Part shown: positions 35,969 through 45,376 of the stretch, piece by piece
Layout of the letters: every line of letters starts with the position of its first letter
Position numbering within the stretch: the first letter of the stretch is position 1
NCBI RefSeq assembly: GCF_041929235.1
Contig: NZ_JBHFNP010000361.1
Location: forward strand, 1 to 64,000
Direction of reading: 5' to 3'
Length of the DNA: 64,000 nt
DNA from: Microseira sp041929235
GTDB lineage: Bacteria > Cyanobacteriota > Cyanobacteriia > Cyanobacteriales > Aerosakkonemataceae
Notes under the pieces: generated by a model
Seen by the model: the letters and a program-made list of their open reading frames with translations, nothing else
What the model was told of the DNA's origin: nothing
Databases searched by the model: none
Position numbers and translations under genes: made by a program

Positions 35969-37033
35969 CTATACCCATCGCTCAACGTTTTGGGTATAAA
36001 TCTCTTTTAAGATATCCTTAACTGTGTAGGTTAGCTCCCACTCCGGATAGTGATTTTTGAACTTCTGGACATCCCCAATCCACCAAATGTGGTCTCCAAT
36101 TCGGTTGGATTCAACATAGTTCCAGTTCAGTTTTTTCTCAGCAATGGCTTCGCAATGTTGAATTGCTTCTAACATGGAGCAATTGCTAAAACGACTGCCA
36201 CCAATGTTGTAAACTTCAGCAACACGTGGAGCTAGATAAAAATGGTAGAAAGCATTCACCAAATCGTAGCTGTGGATGTTGTCGCGAACCTGCTTGCCTT
36301 TATAGCCGTAGATTTGATAAGGTTTCCCAGTCATGGTGCATTTCATTAAATAAGAAAGAAATCCATGCAACTGAGTGCCAGAGTGACTCGGACCTGTTAA
36401 ACATCCACCCCGGAAGCTAGCCGTTTTCATGCCAAAATAGCGACCGTATTCCTGAACCAATACATCAGCTGCTACCTTAGAAGCACCAAACAAAGAGTGT
36501 TTGCAGTTATCGATACTCATTGTTTCATCAATTCCCTGGTAGTAGGGATGGGTTTCCTCAATTTCCCAACGGAATTCTTGTTCAACGAGTGGCAATAAAT
36601 TGGGAGTGTCACCATACACTTTGTTGGTGGAGCAAAAAATAAAGACCGCTTCTGGGCAATGTTGACGGGTATTTTCTAGTAATACTAGAGTGCCGTTTGC
36701 ATTGACAGTAAAATCAGTGTAAGGATCGCTAGCTGCCCAGTCATGAGAGGGTTGAGCTGCTGTGTGAATAATTAGACTAATGTCCTTGCTATAGGTCTTA
36801 AATATTTGGGAAATTGCCTCTTGATCGCGAATGTCAACTGTATGATGAATATAGCGATCGCCATACTCCTGTAGCAAGCGATCGCGATTCCATTCGGTCG
36901 AAGCATCTGCACCAAAGAAAACCTGGCGCATGTTGTTGTCAATGCCAACAATCTTATAGCCGCGTTCGGCAAAAAATCGCACTGATTCGGAACCAATTAA
37001 TCCTGCCGATCCTGTCACCAAAACAATGCTCAT
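35969..37033 (-). CDS. NAD-dependent epimerase, CDP-paratose-2-epimerase-like
   Basis: An extended SDR protein: VLVTGSAGLIGSESVRFF, then GIDNNMRQVFFGADAS, a segment typical of the CDP-paratose/tyvelose epimerase branch. The catalytic Tyr-x3-Lys is replaced by Phe (SLFGASK), while RGGCLTGPSHSG and YKGKQVRDNIHSYD are conserved. The Phe looks like a subfamily trait rather than a mutation, so the precise reaction is uncertain. The ATG 37033 start follows from the NAD-binding motif; a TTG 12 codons upstream is less likely. Confidence 0.8.
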   Translation of the reverse strand: MSIVLVTGSAGLIGSESVRFFAERGYKIVGIDNNMRQVFFGADASTEWNRDRLLQEYGDRYIHHTVDIRDQEAISQIFKTYSKDISLIIHTAAQPSHDWAASDPYTDFTVNANGTLVLLENTRQHCPEAVFIFCSTNKVYGDTPNLLPLVEQEFRWEIEETHPYYQGIDETMSIDNCKHSLFGASKVAADVLVQEYGRYFGMKTASFRGGCLTGPSHSGTQLHGFLSYLMKCTMTGKPYQIYGYKGKQVRDNIHSYDLVNAFYHFYLAPRVAEVYNIGGSRFSNCSMLEAIQHCEAIAEKKLNWNYVESNRIGDHIWWIGDVQKFKNHYPEWELTYTVKDILKEIYTQNVERWV

Positions 37034-37087
37034 AGTTTCATGCTTCCTAAATGTTTTACCCGTTCTCAATCCGTCAGACTCAACTAA

Positions 37088-38368
37088 CTAATTGACTGAC
37101 AAAATCTCAAAATCACATGTCACGCAACCATCAAAGGGCGGTCTCATGCCAAACCCTTCTGCTTCAAGATTAACCACCTCAATTTCACATGCATATTCGA
37201 TAAAATCAAACACCTCGCCTCCTAAAGGATCGGCAAGCCAAAATCCAATTATATAAATATCAGGCTTGAGGTGTAATTCTTTCAGCCTTAGCCTCACTAT
37301 ATTACGTCCCTTTTGCAAAGATATAACTTTACCAATTGATAGGGTATCGGCATTAACTAACTTGGTTCCAGATTTGTTATATATAATAACGGCAAGACTC
37401 CCAACATATCTAGATGAGTCTGAATCAATCGCTAATAAAAATTCAAGCGAGCCATTTGAATATGGTTGAAACCCAATTGATTCATTCAGACTGCTGTATT
37501 GAACTTCCGCGAAGCGAGCCTCTCCCGTCCCAGTTCGGATCAGGTCTGATACATTAATCCAATTATTAGGGGAGGTTTGATAAAAATTGTTGGCTATATA
37601 TCTTTCAACAGTACTCGCAGTATCACCTTGCGCGGTTAACTGTCCGCGTTCAAGCATTAAACACTGGGAGCATAACCTTTGGATGGCTTCCATATTATGA
37701 CTGACGAACAACACTGTCCGCCCCTGACTCTTCGAGACATCCTGCATCTTTCCAAGACATTTTTTCTGGAACTGTATGTCACCGACTGCTAGCACCTCAT
37801 CCACAATTAAAATTTCTGGTTCCAAGTGAGCAGCAACGGCAAACGCCAGTCGCACGTACATTCCGGAGGAATAGCGTTTAACAGGTGTATCTAAAAACTT
37901 TTCTACTTCCGCAAATTCAACAATTTCATCAAACTTTTTTTTAATCTCTACCTTACTCATGCCCAAAATAGCACCGTTGAGATAAATATTTTCCCTCCCT
38001 GTGAGTTCTGGGTGAAAACCCGTGCCGACTTCCAAAAGGCTTGCTACTCGTCCATTAATAGCAACTTCACCCGTAGTAGGTTCTGTAATTCTGCTCAAAA
38101 TCTTTAATAAAGTTGATTTTCCAGCTCCATTGCGACCAATAATGCCAACCCTATCTCCCTGTTTTATCTCAAAAGACACATCCTTCAACGCCCAAAACTC
38201 TTCTCGATTAGAAACAGGGTTGCTGTTGCTAGAAAACCTGAGCAATCGGCTCAGATATTTCGCTCCATTGGTCAGCTGATCTCGCAAGGTTGCATATTCT
38301 CCCTGCATCTGGTGACCAATAATATATTTTTTTCCCAGGTTTTCGACGCTAATGACAGTCTCAGACAT
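37088..38368 (-). CDS. wzt: ABC transporter ATP-binding protein for polysaccharide export, Wzt-type
   Basis: Residues 1-260 form the ATPase: Walker A GRNGAGKST (about 78-86), ELTGRENIYLNGAILG, signature RYSSGMYVRLAFAVA, Walker B EILIVDEVLAVGD. The C-terminal 160 residues are a beta-rich Wzt-type domain that in known O-antigen exporters binds the finished glycan end. GGGGA lies seven bases before ATG 38368; a TTG at 38386 (overlapping the permease stop as TTGA) is possible. With the adjacent permease it would move the lipid-linked polysaccharide across the inner membrane. Confidence 0.93.
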   Translation of the reverse strand: MSETVISVENLGKKYIIGHQMQGEYATLRDQLTNGAKYLSRLLRFSSNSNPVSNREEFWALKDVSFEIKQGDRVGIIGRNGAGKSTLLKILSRITEPTTGEVAINGRVASLLEVGTGFHPELTGRENIYLNGAILGMSKVEIKKKFDEIVEFAEVEKFLDTPVKRYSSGMYVRLAFAVAAHLEPEILIVDEVLAVGDIQFQKKCLGKMQDVSKSQGRTVLFVSHNMEAIQRLCSQCLMLERGQLTAQGDTASTVERYIANNFYQTSPNNWINVSDLIRTGTGEARFAEVQYSSLNESIGFQPYSNGSLEFLLAIDSDSSRYVGSLAVIIYNKSGTKLVNADTLSIGKVISLQKGRNIVRLRLKELHLKPDIYIIGFWLADPLGGEVFDFIEYACEIEVVNLEAEGFGMRPPFDGCVTCDFEILSVN

Positions 38369-38382
38369 CTCCAAGTCCCCGC

Positions 38383-39207
38383 TCAAATCACATCAGCAAA
38401 TTTACGCTCCATCCTTCGGAAGTACCAGATGCCAGTAGCAAGGACTATAACCACTAAAGCAACTGATAATAAAAATCCTGACCCATAAAGTTTTGATTCC
38501 CCCCCTAAAATCGCCCAACGAAACCCATCAATCACTCCCACCATTGGGTTTAAAGAATATAGTAATCGCCACTGTTCTGGCACAACGCTACTGCTAAAAC
38601 CTACAGGTGAAATATACAAGCCAAACTGCACAACAAAAGGTACAACGTAGCGGAAATCTCGGTATTTTACATTCAGTGCGGCAAACCAAAGCCCTGCCCC
38701 CATAGCGAGAGCAAAAGCAATCAGGATAAAAAACGGTAATGTCAGGATACGCCAATCCGGTACAAAGTTATACCAAGCCATCAACGCCAACAAAATCATG
38801 CCAGCGATTAAAAAATCCACAAAACTGACAATCACAGCACTGGCAGGAACAATCAAGCGCGGAAAATAAACTTTAGAAATCAAATTAGAGTCGTTAATTA
38901 AGCTGTTGCTGCAATCCATCAGCGCATTGGCAAAAAATTGCCACGGTAGCATAGCCGCAAATACTAAAATTGGATACGGCGTCCCCTCTGAGGGCAATTT
39001 TGCTATATTGCTGAATACTACAGTAAACACAACCATTGTTACAAAAGGTCGCAGCAGCGCCCAAGCAATGCCTATGGCAGTCTGCTTATAGCGCACCAGA
39101 ATGTCACGCCATGCCAAAAAGTAGAATAATTCCCGATAATGCCACAAATCTTGCCAATACTGGCTACTTGTATTACCCGCCTTAAGTATAATTTTTTTTG
39201 TATTCAT
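38383..39207 (-). CDS. wzm: ABC-2 type polysaccharide export permease, Wzm-type
   Basis: 274 residues, six helices, with LFYFLAWRDILVRYKQTAIG, IAWALLRPFVTMVVFT, PYPILVFAAMLPWQFFANAL and YSLNPMVGVIDGFRWAILG, all characteristic of Wzm/TagG-type ABC-2 permeases. It precedes its ATPase partner with coupled translation. Presence of a Wzm/Wzt pair argues for the ABC-dependent route of O-antigen export rather than Wzx/Wzy in this locus. Confidence 0.94.
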   Translation of the reverse strand: MNTKKIILKAGNTSSQYWQDLWHYRELFYFLAWRDILVRYKQTAIGIAWALLRPFVTMVVFTVVFSNIAKLPSEGTPYPILVFAAMLPWQFFANALMDCSNSLINDSNLISKVYFPRLIVPASAVIVSFVDFLIAGMILLALMAWYNFVPDWRILTLPFFILIAFALAMGAGLWFAALNVKYRDFRYVVPFVVQFGLYISPVGFSSSVVPEQWRLLYSLNPMVGVIDGFRWAILGGESKLYGSGFLLSVALVVIVLATGIWYFRRMERKFADVI

Positions 39208-39246
39208 TTCTCCTCTAATGACAACAAACTTTATTATTCTACCAGA

Positions 39247-40425
39247 TTAAGGTTGATTAATAGGTTGACAAATCCCGTTGGGTTTTTTAAGAATTGTTAA
39301 CCAGGTTTTTGGAGTGCCAAATATCATAGGAGCCAATCGATGCAAGGTGCTTTCCGCTAAAACTTTAAAGTTTGTATTCAATAGTCGATTGTTGAGATCG
39401 GTAATTGTAATTGCTTGCTTATTAGATTTAAATCTTTCCTTGAAATTTACCCAAGCATTATGATCTTTCCAAATTAAGGCTGTCACTGGCTGAGCCATAA
39501 TTTTTAACAGGCTTTTAATTAACAATATATAAAACCCTAGACGTAAAAAAGGCGTAAAAAATTCTGTTTCTAAAGATTTATATATCCAAAATAGAGTACT
39601 CTTGTGTTTACCGTGAAGGCTACTTTGACGTGCCAGGTTCATATAAAAACTACTGGTAGACAATCGATAAATAGCAGCTGGAATATTTGGATATTTTTCT
39701 CGGATAGATTGCCAGATCAACTCACGAGACTTTGCCATTGAAGTGTAGTCGCAAGACATGCTGTTAGCGAGCTTACGATAACCAACGAGAAACTCTGGTA
39801 CAAATCGAAAATGATAATGTTCAGCGATTCTCAGGTAAATATCCCAATCTTCACACCCCTGACCATTCTGTTCTTTCAAGCTGCGGTCGTAACCACGAAC
39901 TTTATCGAAGCAAGACCGACGAATTAGAACCGAACTGGCGTTGGCTATAAAATCATGGCACAACAGAGTTGTATAGACTTCTCCCTCGATCCTAGAGGCA
40001 CGAAACTCTCCAGTTGGTGAGTCTGCTTCATCAATATCTACTGACCAAGAGTAAACTAATCCAACTGACGATTCCGACTTTAGGATACACTGCACTTGCT
40101 TTTCAATATTTTGGGGATACCAGATATCGTCAGCATCAATCGGAGCAATAAATTCTCCCTTAGACTTTTGAATTGCTAAATTTCGAGCTGTTGCTACCCC
40201 TGAATTGGGTTGTTGCAACAAGATAACCCGCTGGTCTTGTGCTGCGATTGATTTGACGATTTCCGCTGTTCGATCCTGGGAACCGTCATCCACAACCAAA
40301 ACTTCTATATTTTTATAAGTTTGAGAAAGGACTGATTTTAACGTTCTTTCGATAAATTTTTCGGCATTGTAAGCTGGAATAATGACTGAAACTAAAGGCC
40401 GCTCAAGATTGACTACATTATCCAT
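39247..40425 (-). CDS. Glycosyltransferase family 2
   Basis: 392 residues with PLVSVIIPAYNAEKFIERTL, VVDDGSQDRTAEIVKSI, ATARNLAIQKSKGEFIAP and IDADDIWYP, a close paralogue of the protein at 13695-14813. The tail of about 130 residues diverges. It lies immediately upstream of wzm on the same strand (39-base gap), so it is probably transcribed with the exporter. ATG 40425. Confidence 0.87.
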   Translation of the reverse strand: MDNVVNLERPLVSVIIPAYNAEKFIERTLKSVLSQTYKNIEVLVVDDGSQDRTAEIVKSIAAQDQRVILLQQPNSGVATARNLAIQKSKGEFIAPIDADDIWYPQNIEKQVQCILKSESSVGLVYSWSVDIDEADSPTGEFRASRIEGEVYTTLLCHDFIANASSVLIRRSCFDKVRGYDRSLKEQNGQGCEDWDIYLRIAEHYHFRFVPEFLVGYRKLANSMSCDYTSMAKSRELIWQSIREKYPNIPAAIYRLSTSSFYMNLARQSSLHGKHKSTLFWIYKSLETEFFTPFLRLGFYILLIKSLLKIMAQPVTALIWKDHNAWVNFKERFKSNKQAITITDLNNRLLNTNFKVLAESTLHRLAPMIFGTPKTWLTILKKPNGICQPINQP

Positions 40426-40524
40426 AAATACTGATGATTGTTTTAATTGAATCCGCTGGTTTTAGAATGACCTCCTGCCGAAATTAAAATTTTTAGGCAG
40501 GAAGTACCTTGAATTTCTAAATTT

Positions 40525-42051
40525 TTAGCCCGACTTCGAGCTTAGATATGACTTACTTTTCTTTTTCGAGGGGTCTGTCGTAAACTCCTCATAGTAGGAG
40601 CGTTCTGTATTCACCTCCCACAAATCGTGGTTTTCTCCCAAAATGTTTCTGACTGCTAGCATTGCTGTCAGCATGGAATGATCCTGATTGTTATAGCGAT
40701 GCATCCCGTTGCGACCGACGGTTTGCAGGTTTTCAATCGGACTGAGAAAACTTTGAATTGTTTTCAGATGTTGACGATATTCGCTGTCGTAAACTGGGTA
40801 AGCTTTGGGTTGGCGAATCACAACACCATCTTCTACATCGCTCTCCGACGCCAGACCCAATCTAGCCAGTTCGCGAGTAGCTAAATCGATCAGTTCTACA
40901 TCGGATAATTTCCAAATCTCATCGCCTTCGGTACAGAAATACTCCATTCCCAAGCAGGTTTTATTTGGATCTGGAACCATTGCAGGACTCCAGTTTTTGA
41001 AGTTCTGGATGCGTCCCACTTTTACTTCTGGACTGTGAATGTAAATCCAATTGTCGGTAAATAGATGGGGGCGATTAACCATTAGCGACACAATCATAAA
41101 TGCCCGATAATTGAGACTATTCGCCGCCTGCACTACCTCGTCGGGTGGGAGCGGATCGAGGCGATGAATCAGTGCGGTAACGGGCATTGTGGAAATGAAA
41201 TGGTCTCCATAAATTTGACGGGTTTTACCATCGTGCTGGAGCGTGATACTGCTAATCCGATTACCCTGACGCTCGATGCGAACGACTTTGGTATCGAGTT
41301 GCACTTTCCCGCCTTTGTTCTCTACTAATTCCTGGCACCGCTCCCACATCATCCCTGGTCCCAGAACCGGGTAATCAAATTCTTTGATTAAGGTTTTGGT
41401 GTTGTTGGTTTTAAACAGAGCGTTGAGGATTGCAGCTTTTAAAGAAAGTCCTTTGATGCGTTGTGCTGCCCAATCTGCTTGGATTTTGTCGCAAGGTATT
41501 CCCCAAACTTTTTCGGTATAGGTTTTAAAGAACGTTTTAAAAAGACGTTCTCCGAAGCGATTAGTAACCCATTGTTCTAAGTTTTCTTCTTCAGGTAAAG
41601 GCCATAATTTGGCTTTGAAATAGCTTAATAAAATCTGTAAGCTCTCCAGTAAACCCAGATTGGATAGAGTATTATAAGCATCGAGGGGGTAATTAAAAAA
41701 TTTCCCTCTATAGTAAATGCGCGACTGACGGGGTACTTTGATGAAATCTTTACCCAACACCTCTTGCCACAGCTGCTGCACGGCTTCGACTTTGGTGTAA
41801 AAGCGGTGACCGCCTATGTCGAAGCGATAGCCTTTGTATGTTTCGGTGCGGGAGATTCCACCAACTTTGTCTGCTTTTTCTAAAACAATGGGATGAATGT
41901 CTTGTTTGACCAACTCATAAGCAGCGGTTAAACCAGCAGGACCCGCCCCTATAATAATTGCAGGATAACGTTCCACAGCAGCTTCCTCTAAGTCGCTTGT
42001 CTTGTCCAACCGTTTCTCCGCCCAATCTAATCGACGTTCTGAGTGAAACAT
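40525..42051 (-). CDS. FAD-dependent oxidoreductase, UDP-galactopyranose-mutase-like
   Basis: From ATG 42051 the protein is about 508 residues. IIIGAGPAGLTAAYELVKQ is the FAD-binding beta-alpha-beta, followed by LEKADKVGGISRTETYKGYRFDIGGHRFYT, a signature shared with UDP-galactopyranose-mutase-like and related flavoproteins in polysaccharide loci. YTEKVWGIP is also conserved, and the C-terminus has the second FAD segment NLQTVGRNGMHRYNNQDHSM. It may make or modify a furanose sugar; substrate is not provable. The open frame extends to a TTG at 42114. Confidence 0.82.
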   Translation of the reverse strand: MFHSERRLDWAEKRLDKTSDLEEAAVERYPAIIIGAGPAGLTAAYELVKQDIHPIVLEKADKVGGISRTETYKGYRFDIGGHRFYTKVEAVQQLWQEVLGKDFIKVPRQSRIYYRGKFFNYPLDAYNTLSNLGLLESLQILLSYFKAKLWPLPEEENLEQWVTNRFGERLFKTFFKTYTEKVWGIPCDKIQADWAAQRIKGLSLKAAILNALFKTNNTKTLIKEFDYPVLGPGMMWERCQELVENKGGKVQLDTKVVRIERQGNRISSITLQHDGKTRQIYGDHFISTMPVTALIHRLDPLPPDEVVQAANSLNYRAFMIVSLMVNRPHLFTDNWIYIHSPEVKVGRIQNFKNWSPAMVPDPNKTCLGMEYFCTEGDEIWKLSDVELIDLATRELARLGLASESDVEDGVVIRQPKAYPVYDSEYRQHLKTIQSFLSPIENLQTVGRNGMHRYNNQDHSMLTAMLAVRNILGENHDLWEVNTERSYYEEFTTDPSKKKSKSYLSSKSG

Positions 42052-42132
42052 AATGCTAAAAACACTGAAATGCTGCCTTGACTTGTAGCGCGTATTCCGT
42101 TTTTTTTCAGTCAACTACCTTGTAGGTGGAAC

Positions 42133-43167
42133 TTAGGTTCCCCTGCTGCCTAATCGGTATTTTTTGGCTAGGGAAGGAGTCACTTCACGCACTCTGGACT
42201 GGTAGAACAGGTGGTGGACTGTGCCGATGACAAATGCTAGTCCGCTGTAGAGGTAGTAAAGCCAGTGCCAAGGGATGGTTTTTAGGGCAAATTTTTTACC
42301 GCGCTTGTGATAAAAGAAGCGATAAACTGGCGCGTTGAGTGCTAACAGCAATAAGGCTAGTACAGCAGCGATCGCTCCTGCTCCCCACCACCATGCTGAA
42401 ATCATACCAGCGAGCGCTACCCCGTAAGCTAACATGACGCTGATGCGACTCTCCACTTTCAGGTTGAGGTCATTCATCGGGTTGCGATCGCGCATAATTA
42501 ATTCAGTCCACGGCAGCGCCCGATAAAAGAAGTCGGCTTTCAACATCGAAACCGCGCCCCAGCGCTTTAAGTGCTTGACTTGCACTGTCTTGCACAGCCG
42601 AATTTTGTATCCCGCCTTTTTTAACCGATAGCCCAATTCAATATCTTCAACCGAAGGATAGCGATAATTCTCGTCGAATCCACCCATTTTGAGGAAAATA
42701 TCGCGACGAATTGCGCCGCAAGCCCCCCAAAAGGTAGATGCTTCCTCGGAAGCTGTTTGGTGAGTGTAGTGGTGAAATAAATTTCTGTACTGCGAAAGGA
42801 AATTTGCCGCACCGGGTTTATCATCATAAGAGCCGATCATAGCTGCTATATCCGGCTCGCTGTCGAAAATCCTCGCTACCTGGTCTATGGTATCGGGAGC
42901 GATTTCCACATCAGCATCGACAAAAAACAGGATATCGCCTGTGGCGGCACGCGCTCCTATATTCCTCGCCTTGGCTGGCCCTTGCGATACGGGGAGTCTA
43001 AATACCCGCGCACCAAATTGCTTGGCGAGTTCGCTGGAACCATCCGTATCTCCATCGGCTACGACGATGATTTCAGTTGGTTGGGGGACGGCTTCTGCTA
43101 GTCTGGAAAGACATCTATAGAAGCTTGCACCGCCATTGTAAACTGGTATAATTACAGAAATTTTCAA
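42133..43167 (-). CDS. Glycosyltransferase family 2 with C-terminal membrane segments
   Basis: 344 residues: ISVIIPVYNGGASFYRCL, VVADGDTDGSSE, GPAKARNIGARAATGDIL, FVDADVEI (metal site), WGACGAIRRDIFLKMGGFDE and YPSVEDIELGYRLKKAGY. Two to three hydrophobic helices follow (about residues 250-285 and 310-325), so the enzyme is membrane-bound. Start appears to be TTG (43167) with GGGAAG upstream. It is the first gene of the minus-strand locus by transcription; about 420 bases of non-coding DNA precede it. Confidence 0.86.
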   Translation of the reverse strand: MKISVIIPVYNGGASFYRCLSRLAEAVPQPTEIIVVADGDTDGSSELAKQFGARVFRLPVSQGPAKARNIGARAATGDILFFVDADVEIAPDTIDQVARIFDSEPDIAAMIGSYDDKPGAANFLSQYRNLFHHYTHQTASEEASTFWGACGAIRRDIFLKMGGFDENYRYPSVEDIELGYRLKKAGYKIRLCKTVQVKHLKRWGAVSMLKADFFYRALPWTELIMRDRNPMNDLNLKVESRISVMLAYGVALAGMISAWWWGAGAIAAVLALLLLALNAPVYRFFYHKRGKKFALKTIPWHWLYYLYSGLAFVIGTVHHLFYQSRVREVTPSLAKKYRLGSRGT

Positions 43168-43585
43168 CTTACTTCCCTACCGTCGCTAGCTAATTTCTTG
43201 TCCATACTAATTAAGAGTTCCCTCCTGTTGCTATGAGGGAAACACCGTTTTCACTAAATCTTTAATACTCTCCGGCTATTTTGCGGCTTTTATGTAAACT
43301 TTTTTAATTTGTATACTACGATACATATTTTTAAATGCTTTTATAGTATTAAGCCCCGGCTAACCTGAAGAGGGTTGCGGGGGCTTAAGTCTCTCGTTGG
43401 TGTAGCGACAGCATTAATCGGGACTTACGCACGACGATGCCAGAAACCCGGTTTCGACCGTCGATCTCTGGTTGCAAAACCAACGATTTTTCGTATCACC
43501 TTAGTTTCTTTGCGTAAGTCCTGTTAATGCTGCTTGCACACCAAGGTGTACCTCATAGGGGTGCAAACCGCTATAAAATTCGCGT
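43168..43585. other. Intergenic region with dispersed repeat
   Basis: It should hold the promoter of the polysaccharide locus (minus strand). A hairpin AAGCCCC...GGGGGCTT sits at about 43351-43386. The rest is mainly the GGACTTACGCA-family element. No gene was seen. Confidence 0.6.
43409..43533. repeat. Dispersed repeat of the GGACTTACGCA family (copy 3, intact reference)
   Basis: CAGCATTAATCGGGACTTACGC at the left (43409-43430) is the near-perfect inverse of GCGTAAGTCCTGTTAATGCTG at the right. The interior carries the AGAAACCCGGTTTC, CGACCGTCG and AACCAACGATTTTTCGTATCACC segments. It lacks the 25-base nested insertion present at 4081-4106 and so shows the uninterrupted sequence. Confidence 0.8.
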
Positions 43586-45376
43586 TTAGCGCTTCGCTAA
43601 CTTTTTCGCCATTTTCCGCAAGCGAATGGACTTGGGCGTTACTTCGACTAATTCATCGGATCCGATGTATTCCAAAGCACGCTCTAGGCTCATTTCTACG
43701 GGGGCTTGCAACTGCACCAATTCTTCGCCGCTGGAGGCGCGGTGGTTGGTTAGCTGCTTGGTTTTGCAAATGTTGAGGTCTAGGTCTTGGGGGCGATTGT
43801 TTTCTCCAACGATCATGCCCTTGTAAACTTTAGTACCGGGAGTGATGAAGAATACGCCTCGGTCTTCGGCATTTTTCATGGCGTAGAAGGTGGAAACTCC
43901 TTCTTCAAAGGCGATTAAAACACCGTTGCGACGCAGTTCGACTTCGCCAGAGAGGGGGCGATAGTCGAGGAAGCTGTGATTCATGATGCCTTCGCCGCGG
44001 GTCAGGCGCATGAATTCGCCCCGGAAACCGATTAAACCACGGGCGGGGATGACAAATTCTAGCTGGGTGCGTCCGTTACCGCCGACTTGCATGTCTTGCA
44101 TTTCGCCTTTGCGCTGTCCCAGGCGTTCGATGCAACCCCCGACGCTATCTTCGGGTACGTCTAGTACTAGGAACTCAAATGGTTCGCAGGGTTGTCCGTT
44201 GACTTCGCGGTAGATAACTTGGGGTTGGGAGACTTGGAACTCGTAGCCTTCGCGGCGCATGTTTTCGATTAAGATACCCAGGTGCAATTCGCCGCGTCCG
44301 GAGACGAGGAATTTATCGGGGGAGTCGGTTTCTTCGACGCGGAGGGCGACGTTGGTTTCCAATTCTCGCATCAAGCGATCGCGCAATTGCCGCGAGGTGA
44401 CAAATTGCCCTTCCTGTCCTGCAAATGGCGAATCATTTACCGAGAAGGTCATTTGCAAGGTCGGTTCATCGACTTTAATCAGCGGTAACGCTTGCGGTTC
44501 GTCGGGACAGGTAATAGTTTCCCCGATGTTGGCATCGGCAAAACCAGCAACTGCGACAATATTTCCCGCTGTCGCTTCAGTGAGTTCAATTCGCTTTAAC
44601 CCTTCAAACCCCATTAATTTGGTTACTTTGGCTTTGACGATTTCGCCGGTTTCTTTTACCAATGCGGCTTGTTGACCCATTTTGATCGTACCGTTGTGGA
44701 TGCGACCGATAATAATCCGACCCAGGTAGTCGGAATAGTCCAGGGTTGTCACTTGCAGTTGCAGCAGTTTATTGACATCGCCTACTGGTGGCGGTACGTG
44801 GCGCAGAATCGCTTCAAACAAAGGCTGCATGTCTTTGCCTTCGTCATCTAGCTTGTCTTTGGCGTAACCTGATAAACCGGACGCAAATAGATAGGGAAAT
44901 TCGCACTGGTCGTCGTCTGCGCCTAATTCTAGGAACAAATCTAATACTTTATCGATAGCGCCGTAGGGGTCGGCTTGGGGTCGGTCGATTTTATTAACGA
45001 CGACGATGGGGCGCAGTCCTTTTTCTAGGGCTTTTTTCAGTACAAACCGCGTTTGGGGCATTGGGCCTTCGTTGGCATCGACAATTAAAATACAACCATC
45101 GACCATGCCTAACACTCGTTCGACTTCGCCGCCAAAATCGGCGTGACCGGGAGTGTCTACAATATTAATTAGGGTTTCTTTGTACTTGACTGCTGTGTTC
45201 TTAGCCAAAATTGTAATGCCGCGTTCCCGCTCAATGGCGTTGGAGTCCATGACGCAGGTGGGGACTTCTTCCCCTTCGCGGAAGATGCCGGATTGTTTGA
45301 GTAAGGCGTCAACGAGGGTTGTTTTGCCGTGATCGACGTGGGCGATGATGGCGACGTTGCGAATGGGGAGGGTCAT
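43586..45376 (-). CDS. typA: Translational GTPase TypA/BipA
   Basis: 596 residues, normal length for TypA. G1 is AHVDHGKTT (residues 11-19), G2 includes RERGITI, G3 is DTPGHADF, G4 is NKIDRP. The C-terminal half has the elongation-factor-like domain and the family's unique end (RKMAKKLAKR). TypA binds ribosomes and helps large-subunit assembly at low temperature and under stress. It is next to the RNA-binding protein gene (divergent). ATG 45376. Confidence 0.97.
   Translation of the reverse strand: MTLPIRNVAIIAHVDHGKTTLVDALLKQSGIFREGEEVPTCVMDSNAIERERGITILAKNTAVKYKETLINIVDTPGHADFGGEVERVLGMVDGCILIVDANEGPMPQTRFVLKKALEKGLRPIVVVNKIDRPQADPYGAIDKVLDLFLELGADDDQCEFPYLFASGLSGYAKDKLDDEGKDMQPLFEAILRHVPPPVGDVNKLLQLQVTTLDYSDYLGRIIIGRIHNGTIKMGQQAALVKETGEIVKAKVTKLMGFEGLKRIELTEATAGNIVAVAGFADANIGETITCPDEPQALPLIKVDEPTLQMTFSVNDSPFAGQEGQFVTSRQLRDRLMRELETNVALRVEETDSPDKFLVSGRGELHLGILIENMRREGYEFQVSQPQVIYREVNGQPCEPFEFLVLDVPEDSVGGCIERLGQRKGEMQDMQVGGNGRTQLEFVIPARGLIGFRGEFMRLTRGEGIMNHSFLDYRPLSGEVELRRNGVLIAFEEGVSTFYAMKNAEDRGVFFITPGTKVYKGMIVGENNRPQDLDLNICKTKQLTNHRASSGEELVQLQAPVEMSLERALEYIGSDELVEVTPKSIRLRKMAKKLAKR

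Noticed and set aside
43351..43386. AAGCCCC...GGGGGCTT as terminator
   Set aside because: Imperfect stem and no T tract on either strand; left as part of an intergenic region.
43586..45376. Several plus-strand open frames within typA
   Set aside because: TypA is certain on the minus strand; the opposite frames arise from its codon usage and have no homology-like motifs.
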